From CAZFER01 sp964517495 (GTDB lineage: Bacteria; Hinthialibacterota; Hinthialibacteria; Hinthialibacterales; Hinthialibacteraceae), in assembly GCA_964517495.1 (NCBI GenBank), contig CAZFER010000151.1, positions 1-5,103 on the forward strand: DNA of 5,103 nucleotides, given 5' to 3'. Made by a program: the position numbers and the translations under genes. How positions within the stretch are numbered: position 1 is the stretch's first letter; each line of letters starts with the position of its first letter. Under the pieces are notes generated by a model. That model ran no database searches, was not told the DNA's origin, and saw only the letters and a program-made list of their open reading frames with translations. This document shows positions 1 to 5,103 of this stretch, piece by piece.

Positions 1-199
1 TATCATAGATCACCCGGTTGGTCGGATTGTCCGCGCGAATACCGTCGATCCGCAGACCATTGTCTGTTATGCGATAGCCCAGGCCCCACTGATTGTCCGC
101 CGTATCCGCCGAAGCGAAGCCCGGCAGCAGGCTGACGATGAGGCCGAGAGTCATCAAGACTATGGACATCTGGCGAATAACATGAACTTGGGTTGGCAT
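1..199 (-). CDS. Secreted protein of unknown function, N-terminal fragment (3' end beyond left edge)
   Basis: Reading leftward from the ATG at 199-197, the frame stays open for 66 codons to the window edge, so only the N-terminus is visible. A strong Shine-Dalgarno (AAGGAGA) sits about seven bases before the ATG. The protein begins with a short polar stretch (MPTQVHVIRQ), a hydrophobic core of about 18 residues (roughly 11-28, including LMTLGLIVSLL) and a probable signal-peptidase I site of the type A-S-A before residue 32. The mature part starts DTADNQWGLGYRITDNG and then has a run including RIDGIRADNPTNRVIYD, which I do not recognise. Export is well supported; function is unknown. The gene follows the 205-439 remnant and the secreted hydrolase-like gene at 469-1932 on the same strand, so it may belong to the same export-rich cluster. 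Its signal-peptide DNA has a diverged copy at 370-403. Confidence 0.8.
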   Translation of the reverse strand, partial: MPTQVHVIRQMSIVLMTLGLIVSLLPGFASADTADNQWGLGYRITDNGLRIDGIRADNPTNRVIYD

Positions 200-204
200 A
201 ACAA

Positions 205-439
205 TTCTCCTTCTTCAGTTAATTGCTGTGATCTCTTAAGGGTCAGCGACGTCTTATTGGGGGTATCCGCTCCGCTTACAGTCACCACCCATCTCCAATC
301 GTAATCTCTTTCAGTACAGCTAAAATTGGTGGTAACTTTTTCGATACTCTGAGTGATGTCGCCGCAACGGCGAAGCCTGGCAGTAGGCCAGCGGTGAGGC
401 CGACTGCGTCTTGCGAACTAATTGACGTCAGTTTGACAT
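205..439 (-). pseudogene. Probable decayed secreted-protein gene remnant
   Basis: This 235-base stretch lies in the gap between two secreted-protein genes and has no intact ORF, but it carries several marks of a former gene. An ATG at 439-437 is preceded by a purine-rich AGAGAGGG and meets TGA three codons later. In another frame, 404-363 encodes a signal-peptide-like segment, GLTAGLLPGFAVAA, close to GLIVSLLPGFASAD of the gene at 1-199. Over 34 aligned bases (370-403 against 114-147) I count 28 identities, and all six differences are transitions. A third frame is then open from about 417 past the start of the next gene; from 360 it reads DITQSIEKVTTNFSC, followed by DWRWVVTVSGADT, which looks protein-like but is unassigned. 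Joining start, signal peptide and mature part needs two frame changes, so a pseudogene is the simplest reading. Chance openness or sequencing errors remain possible. No terminator hairpin or convincing promoter is visible in 200-468. Confidence 0.42.
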
Positions 440-468
440 GGTATCCCTCTCTCGGATTTCGACTTCGC

Positions 469-1932
469 TTACAAAGCAGGCAGGATCACCGCCACCCAGT
501 GGCCATTGCCGGGGGCAGCGATCTCGACTGAATCGCCACCTTGTATGGTCTCTTCATCGGCCCATTGGCTTTCGTTGATATCCAACCCGCGAAGGGTGAA
601 CTCGCCTTGCGCATCGCTCAGGTTTAGTCGAACAGAGCCGCCGTCGGGAAAGTAAAGCGCGTATTGTTCGCCGGGAGTGTAGGAGAGGTAGGCTTCGTTG
701 GTCTCACGATCCAAAAGCAAACTGCTATCGGCGTCAGGCTTGGCGCGAAAGACGTCGAATACTTCCTCGAACATACGCGCGCTGCGGATTTGGGTCTGCG
801 CCAGTTCATTCAAACCGAGGCTAAAGAAGCCATATTTCGGACCTGGACGGTGGAACCGTGAAGAAGCCAACCCGCCGATGATGTTGCGCCAAAACTTATT
901 CGTTCCCTCGACCATCCCCCCGCCAAGCGCCGAGCCGCCGTAGATTTTGTTGTTGTTCATCGGGCGCGGCGGATCGGCGACCATTTTTCGAGCGGATTGC
1001 ATGTTGTCCCAATGGGTTTGGCCGTCTCGTAGATTGTTCTGTGAGGTATCGACGAAGGAATACAGTTCGGGATGATCGAAGGTGCGCCGATGCATCGGAT
1101 CAGTTAGGTCATGAGCGTTCCACATCTCCGTGACTTCGATCTCGACACCTGCTTCGTTGGCTTTGTCGCGAACGAAATTCGCCCAATACCGGCTCCACTC
1201 TTCAGATGCAGTGCTTTCGTTACTGATACAATACAAAATGTGATTATGTTGCAGGGTGATAGAGAGCAGTTTATCGACAATCGCCTCTTGGTAGGCTAAC
1301 ACCAAAGGAACGTCATCCAATTCTGGAATCGTGCGGAAGATGGGATAGCCTTCCCACTCCTCATCATGCAGGTTGGTATCTTCGCTGGTGTAATTGGTGT
1401 TGTTTTTGGGATTGAAGGGATGCCCCGACCAAGCCTCTGCCTTGTATGCGTTCCCCCAAACCGTTCCATAATCCCAGCGATCCCAAAATTCAATTTGTAC
1501 GATGATGTCGCGCTCAGCGGTCATTTCCATGTAATCGCTGAATTGCTTCCAGTAGATATCGTCCCATCGGTCCAGATCAAAAAGCCCCGTATCTTCATCA
1601 CGATGGAATGGATAGCGGTTGATATTGTTGTAAAAATCGCTGTCAGGGTCGATGCGATCGCGACTGGACATGGTATTGCGGACGTAGTTGCCACCCACCG
1701 AGACCAGTAAATCCAAATGGGCTTCAAGCCCATCTGGCCCAATATTGGGGTGATTGAATAGGTTGTCCTGGTTGGTTCCCCCCAAGAGTAAAATTGGTTT
1801 TCCCTTGTATTGCCAATAGGTTGGGTTTTCTGAATACGGTTGGATGCGTTCGGTGTTGTCGGCGGATGCGGGGATTCCCCACAGCACGGCGATGATAAGA
1901 CTCGCAAGAATCAGGTTCTTTATTGACCACAT
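469..1932 (-). CDS. Secreted TIM-barrel glycoside-hydrolase-like protein with C-terminal beta-sandwich (paralogue B, 487 aa)
   Basis: This gene encodes an exported protein, probably a glycan-active enzyme. Residues 1-24 form a signal peptide (hydrophobic core 7-20, cleavage after A-S-A). Residues about 28-395 look like a (beta/alpha)8 barrel: YWQYKGKPILLLGG (39-52) at the first strand, GGNYVRNTMSSRD (80-92), QIEFWDRWDYG (146-156), the strand-4 motif CISNES with N238-E239 as the probable acid/base pair of clan GH-A type, VTEMW with E269, SQNN (297-300), NNNKIYGG (326-333) and SSRFHRP (357-363). Residues about 405-485 resemble the beta-sandwich found after DUF4038-type barrels (YALYFPDGGSV, then GNGHWVAVI at the end). 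No Glu is seen at the expected strand-7 nucleophile position, so the catalytic mechanism is open. The ATG at 1932-1930 has a good Shine-Dalgarno (AAAGGA) nine bases upstream. The gene lies 56 bases after its paralogue and is probably co-transcribed with it. The family is inferred from motifs; the substrate is unknown. Confidence 0.85.
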   Translation of the reverse strand: MWSIKNLILASLIIAVLWGIPASADNTERIQPYSENPTYWQYKGKPILLLGGTNQDNLFNHPNIGPDGLEAHLDLLVSVGGNYVRNTMSSRDRIDPDSDFYNNINRYPFHRDEDTGLFDLDRWDDIYWKQFSDYMEMTAERDIIVQIEFWDRWDYGTVWGNAYKAEAWSGHPFNPKNNTNYTSEDTNLHDEEWEGYPIFRTIPELDDVPLVLAYQEAIVDKLLSITLQHNHILYCISNESTASEEWSRYWANFVRDKANEAGVEIEVTEMWNAHDLTDPMHRRTFDHPELYSFVDTSQNNLRDGQTHWDNMQSARKMVADPPRPMNNNKIYGGSALGGGMVEGTNKFWRNIIGGLASSRFHRPGPKYGFFSLGLNELAQTQIRSARMFEEVFDVFRAKPDADSSLLLDRETNEAYLSYTPGEQYALYFPDGGSVRLNLSDAQGEFTLRGLDINESQWADEETIQGGDSVEIAAPGNGHWVAVILPAL

Positions 1933-1988
1933 TTCGCTTTATCCTTTCAATTAAACTAGCGGAGCAAGATAACCCGTAAAAACCAAGA

Positions 1989-3476
1989 TTACTCTTTTCC
2001 GGATTCAAGAACTTTGACAACAGCAACATAAGAACGATGATCTTTAGGCGTAAGAGTGAGAATCCGCTGGGGTCCCCACCAGTCGGTACCGTCATGATTA
2101 TCCCAGGCTGGTTCTATTATTTTTTCATCGTTCCAGGTAAGGGTGGCAACATCCAGCCACTTGATTGATACCTTTTTCACGTAGACCCACGGATCGAGGT
2201 GAACCGTGGCCCTGCCACCGGGGAAATAGACGGCATATGCTTTGCCTATATCGGCCATACAATAGCTATCAACTGAATTGCCCACGGTAGAGAATGCTTC
2301 GTAAGGTTCTGCGTTGAAAACGTCAAATTCATCGAGGAACATGCTGACGGCCCGGAGGGTGTCCTGTGCTTTTTCGGAAAGGCCTATGCCCCATCCCCAT
2401 TGGCCCCCGTCGCGCAGGGCCGGACGGTGGAACCGCGTCGAGGCGGCGCCGCCGAAGATATTTCTCCAGAATCGCTCGATGGCTTCTTTTTCGGTGCCCG
2501 CCGCGGTATTGAGTCCAACACCCTGGCCATAAACTTTGACATTGTTGATGGGCATAGGGCCCTCGTTGCTCATGGAGATCATTTTCCGCCAAAAGAGAAG
2601 GTTTTCCCAGTGTTTCTTTCCTACTGGTCCCAATGCATCCTGGTTGTTCTGGGAAACTTCAGCAAAACTGAAAATATCTCGATAAGTCATGACCCGGCGA
2701 ACCGAATTTCCGGGCGCAAACAACATCGTGGTTACATGAATTGTTTTGCCCTGCTTTTTTGCCGCTTCTTTGATGTAGATTGCCCAGTAATTATCCCACT
2801 CGATACCGAGACTGCTTTCATTACCGATGTTATAGATAATGTGATCATACTGCGCCGATATGGAAATAAGCCGGTCGATGTAGCGATGCTGATAGTCAAG
2901 CGCTTTTTGATTTCCATTGGAGAGAGAACCACCATAGTAATCCCAGGCATTTTCAATGGTGCCCGGCTCCCAGTTAATATTATTTTCCGGATTCAATGGA
3001 TGTATGGCAAACCGACCGTATACATCATCTCCTGATAGATCGAACCAATCCCAAAGGGTCAGATGGACGATTATGCCCCGTTTCTCGGTCTCGTCGAATA
3101 ATAACTTAACTTGATCCCAATAGGATTCATTCCACTGGTCTAGGTCGTAACGGCCATCGTCCAGTGGTTTAGGCGCGAAGATATTCCCTTCATCTCTGTC
3201 GCTCATCGTGTTACGGATATAATTCCCCCCCACCGATTCTATCAAATCAAGCTGCTCGATCAGAGCATCGCGGCTCCACTGAAAGAGGTTGTCATCATCG
3301 CTGGCACCGACAAGCATTATAGGTTCACCTTTGTATTGCCAATAGTGTGGATTTTCAGAATAGGGTTGGATGCGGTCAACCTCATCCGCATACGATACGA
3401 TTCCAACGCATGACATCACCAAAGCAAATACAATTATCAGGTTCAAGTGATAATTATAACCACTCAATTTGAACAT
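1989..3476 (-). CDS. Secreted TIM-barrel glycoside-hydrolase-like protein with C-terminal beta-sandwich (paralogue A, 495 aa)
   Basis: This is a paralogue of the gene immediately downstream, with the same architecture. The signal peptide covers residues 1-30 (core about 11-27, cleavage after S-Y-A). The barrel covers about 34-385: RIQPYSENPHYWQYKGEPI (35-53), GGNYIRNTMSDRD (83-95), LTLWDWFD (139-146), NIGNES with N219-E220 as the probable acid/base pair, VSQNN (274-278), NNVKVYGQ (311-318) and STRFHRP (346-352). The C-terminal beta-sandwich starts near KAYAVYFPGGRATV (412-425) and ends RSYVAVVKV. Compared with its neighbour it has Thr at position 250 (VTTML) where the other has Glu (VTEMW), and a Trp-rich insertion around 457-468 (DWW). 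The start is supported by AAGGAGAG six bases before ATG 3476-3474. The 132-base gap upstream is larger than elsewhere in the cluster and could hold a promoter, though I see no strong -35/-10 pair. Carbohydrate hydrolysis or binding at the cell surface is inferred. Confidence 0.85.
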   Translation of the reverse strand: MFKLSGYNYHLNLIIVFALVMSCVGIVSYADEVDRIQPYSENPHYWQYKGEPIMLVGASDDDNLFQWSRDALIEQLDLIESVGGNYIRNTMSDRDEGNIFAPKPLDDGRYDLDQWNESYWDQVKLLFDETEKRGIIVHLTLWDWFDLSGDDVYGRFAIHPLNPENNINWEPGTIENAWDYYGGSLSNGNQKALDYQHRYIDRLISISAQYDHIIYNIGNESSLGIEWDNYWAIYIKEAAKKQGKTIHVTTMLFAPGNSVRRVMTYRDIFSFAEVSQNNQDALGPVGKKHWENLLFWRKMISMSNEGPMPINNVKVYGQGVGLNTAAGTEKEAIERFWRNIFGGAASTRFHRPALRDGGQWGWGIGLSEKAQDTLRAVSMFLDEFDVFNAEPYEAFSTVGNSVDSYCMADIGKAYAVYFPGGRATVHLDPWVYVKKVSIKWLDVATLTWNDEKIIEPAWDNHDGTDWWGPQRILTLTPKDHRSYVAVVKVLESGKE

Positions 3477-3542
3477 CTTTCTCTCCTTTTTTTATTTAAT
3501 TTCATTGAAAGAATAGATTTTCTTCTTCCCCCCATAAACAAT

Positions 3543-3570
3543 GCCAGAATTTAACAACAAATTCCATGGC
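3543..3570. repeat. Imperfect inverted repeat in the spacer between the SGNH gene and paralogue A
   Basis: The arms GAATTT (3547-3552) and AAATTC (3559-3564) are perfect inverted copies around a six-base loop. The stem extends by GCCA (3543-3546) pairing with TGGC (3567-3570) across a two-base bulge at 3565-3566. On the transcribed minus strand it lies about 38 bases after the SGNH gene stop and is followed by a modestly T-rich ATTGTTTAT, then a G6 run and a purine tract (3533-3517). It could be a weak terminator, an mRNA processing or stability hairpin, or an operator for the downstream gene. The A/T-rich upper stem and lack of a proper U-run make a strong intrinsic terminator unlikely. Confidence 0.45.
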
Positions 3571-3608
3571 AGATCAATCTAAACCTAATGCTCCTTCGTC
3601 TACAACGT

Positions 3609-4916
3609 TCATTCCAGCATTGCATGTTGAATCAACATCCGCGTAATTTGCTCTGCACATATCCGGTTCCCGGCTTCGGTAAAATGGCAGTAATCTTGAA
3701 AAATATGCGTTGAGTCACCATGATTTTCTTTTTTATACTCCAGCAAAGACGGTAATAAATCGAGGAAGGCAATGTTATTCTTTTCAGCGAAATCCCGCAA
3801 TACCTCTTGTGGAACCGTGTTGCCTTGCGGCTCTTTAAATTGAAATTGGTACGGAGCAATCACCAACAAGAATGGGATATCATGCTCAGCACATAATGCA
3901 GCGGTCTTCATCAGATAGGTTTGTGTGATATCCCACGCGGCTTGGATTTCTTCGTGATGGGCACGTTCAACCAGCGAATGGGCAGAGAACAATTCCTCAT
4001 AAATCGCACTTTCACGGCTGTTAAGTTCAGAGCGAAGCCGGTTCTTCCAATACTGCACAGCCTGCACGATGCTGCTCTGCTTCAGCATGGCGTTAAGTGG
4101 CGTGTCCGCTAAATACGCGATAGGGGAATCCACGCCGTTATCCCCATACTGCAACTGTGTATACGTATTGAGAGGGTCATTCATGACAAAGCATAAGACA
4201 ACGGTATCCGGCTTTACATGAATCCCCTCCTGTTTGAAATACAGATATTCTTGATAGGTGTTATAACCAGGAACACCGGCATTCACGGTTTCGACTGATA
4301 GCCCTAATTTTTCTTCGATCCGTCTCCTCGTCATCCCGGGAATCGTTTTATTCTCTGACGCAATTCGCAATCCAAATACGACGGAATCACCGAGAAACAA
4401 GATTCGTTTGGTATGGGAAGGCTTTGGCGCAAGCAGTTCATCACCCCGCAATCCCTGCGAATTGATGCGGATAGGAGTCTCACCATAGTTCTCTTCAAAA
4501 TTCGGTATCAACCGCCACCCCAATTGCTCATCCTTCATAAAAATCGAGATTTCTTTATCCGGCACGTCATAAAACGGGTCCAACATCATTTCCAAAAGCA
4601 ACAGGGGAAACACAAAACCAGCAACTACTAACTGTCCATTGATACACAAGTTAGAATGAACTACTCGAGGCAGACCATAACGTTGAATCACCACCGCCAA
4701 TGTGAAACAAAAAACCGCAAGCCCGGCCCCAACCCATTGATATACAGTCATTGAAATCGTTGCGGTACCACCAACGAACAGAGAAAACGTATGTTCGTTA
4801 CAGAATCCCCACATCAAAAACAAGATGGTGTATAAGTAGAAAAACACAGCGGTAATGTATTGTGGAGAATATCGTATTGGTTGTGTTCCTGATTTCGTTT
4901 TCTGTTCATTCTGCAT
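3609..4916 (-). CDS. Membrane-anchored SGNH/GDSL-family hydrolase
   Basis: The product is a probable esterase or acyl-modifying enzyme attached to the cytoplasmic membrane. The N-terminal part has three or four hydrophobic segments, at about 19-37, 45-58, 60-78 and 95-111, before a soluble domain. After a conserved-looking linker (LGWRLIPNF, then RINSQGLRGDE at 150-160) come the SGNH blocks: I, ILFLGDSVVFG with G176-D177-S178 as nucleophile; II, NAGVPGYNT with G214; III, FVMNDPLN with N246; V, DYCHFTEAGN with D408 and H411 in a D-x-x-H arrangement. All four signature residues are present, so the enzyme should be active. This layout is common among proteins near exopolysaccharide or cell-surface glycan genes, where they de-O-acetylate or acylate sugars; that role is inferred here. 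The start at 4916 keeps the first membrane segment, although its Shine-Dalgarno is weak (GGTGA about ten bases upstream). It lies 57 bases after the preceding partial gene on the same strand. Confidence 0.85.
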   Translation of the reverse strand: MQNEQKTKSGTQPIRYSPQYITAVFFYLYTILFLMWGFCNEHTFSLFVGGTATISMTVYQWVGAGLAVFCFTLAVVIQRYGLPRVVHSNLCINGQLVVAGFVFPLLLLEMMLDPFYDVPDKEISIFMKDEQLGWRLIPNFEENYGETPIRINSQGLRGDELLAPKPSHTKRILFLGDSVVFGLRIASENKTIPGMTRRRIEEKLGLSVETVNAGVPGYNTYQEYLYFKQEGIHVKPDTVVLCFVMNDPLNTYTQLQYGDNGVDSPIAYLADTPLNAMLKQSSIVQAVQYWKNRLRSELNSRESAIYEELFSAHSLVERAHHEEIQAAWDITQTYLMKTAALCAEHDIPFLLVIAPYQFQFKEPQGNTVPQEVLRDFAEKNNIAFLDLLPSLLEYKKENHGDSTHIFQDYCHFTEAGNRICAEQITRMLIQHAMLE

Positions 4917-4973
4917 GATTATTTTTCACCAAATCTATTACACCTGGAAAGTGCGAAGTTTTGGGGCAAGAAA

Positions 4974-5102
4974 TTAAGAATTCTGTGTCAAATCAAGAAT
5001 AATGTGGTTTATATTTTCATTAATTTCCAGCATTAGCCCTTCTTCACTGGCTTGGGCTTCAACGTGCCGCAGTTCTTCGCCGGTTTCAGGGTTGATGAAG
5101 CG
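4974..5102 (-). CDS. Unidentified protein, C-terminal fragment (5' end beyond right edge)
   Basis: Reading leftward from the right edge, a frame is open for 42 codons and ends at TAA (4976-4974). It encodes a tail that begins RFINPETGEELRHVEAQ, continues through EEGLMLEINENIN and ends with HIILDLTQNS. The composition is protein-like: acidic and polar, alternating with hydrophobic residues. The other two minus-strand frames do not look coding. It has no start within the window. The piece is too short for a family call, though the N-P-E-T-G-E-E-L turn followed by alternating hydrophobic residues suggests a beta-rich domain end. It ends 57 bases before the SGNH gene start on the same strand, which is compatible with co-transcription. 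Confidence 0.6.
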   Translation of the reverse strand, partial: RFINPETGEELRHVEAQASEEGLMLEINENINHIILDLTQNS

Positions 5103-5103
5103 G

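Noticed and set aside
200..468. Intrinsic terminator after the 487-codon gene
   Set aside because: I found no GC-rich stem followed by a T-run on the minus strand in this gap.
1366..1710. Plus-strand open frame of 114 codons within paralogue B
   Set aside because: It is antisense to a well-supported gene, with no ribosome binding context or recognisable protein features.
1521..2095. Two overlapping minus-strand frames of about 125 codons around the junction of the paralogues
   Set aside because: They are out-of-frame readings of the two real genes and the 56-base spacer. The continuous homology lies in the main frames.
2400..3035. Long plus-strand open frame (211 codons) antisense to paralogue A
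   Set aside because: It lies wholly inside the 495-codon gene, whose product has a signal peptide and matches its neighbour motif by motif. The antisense translation shows no domain logic.
3477..3530. Sigma-70-like -35/-10 pair upstream of paralogue A
   Set aside because: The best candidates (TTTATG, 17 bases, TATTCT) match the consensus too weakly to call.
3536..3550. TGGCATTGTTTATGG on the minus strand as a sigma-54 (-24/-12) promoter
   Set aside because: The TGGCA half is present, but the -12 element does not show TTGC at the required spacing.

Overview
The window reads as one block of minus-strand genes for exported or membrane proteins, all pointing from right to left. It suggests a Gram-negative-type environmental bacterium with a large repertoire of secreted glycan-active enzymes, such as Planctomycetota, Lentisphaerota, Hydrogenedentes or Poribacteria-like lineages. 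That placement is an impression from protein style only; no phylogenetic marker is present.

Layout in the direction of transcription: (1) 5102-4974, the last 42 codons of an unidentified gene entering from the right edge. (2) 4916-3609, a 435-residue protein with several N-terminal membrane helices and a C-terminal SGNH/GDSL-type hydrolase domain with an intact Ser-Asp-His set. (3) A 132-base spacer with an imperfect inverted repeat. (4) 3476-1989 and (5) 1932-469, two adjacent paralogues of 495 and 487 residues. Each has a signal peptide, a TIM-barrel glycoside-hydrolase-like domain with an Asn-Glu pair in the position typical of clan GH-A, and a C-terminal beta-sandwich resembling the putative collagen-binding domain often paired with DUF4038-type hydrolases. 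(6) 439-205, an intergenic stretch holding what looks like a decayed secreted-protein gene, whose signal-peptide DNA resembles that of the next gene. (7) 199-1, the first 66 codons of another secreted protein leaving at the left edge.

Short spacers (57 bases between 1 and 2, 56 bases between 4 and 5) and the common strand make an operon or two short transcription units plausible. A reasonable inference is surface or periplasmic glycan processing: the SGNH enzyme would remove or transfer acyl groups on a polysaccharide, and the two secreted TIM-barrel proteins would act on glycosidic bonds or bind the glycan. No substrate can be named from the sequence.

The most interesting points are the active-site divergence between the tandem paralogues, the apparent absence of the usual strand-7 catalytic Glu in both, and the signal-peptide-bearing gene remnant at 205-439. 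I see no tRNA, rRNA, CRISPR array, insertion sequence or defence module.
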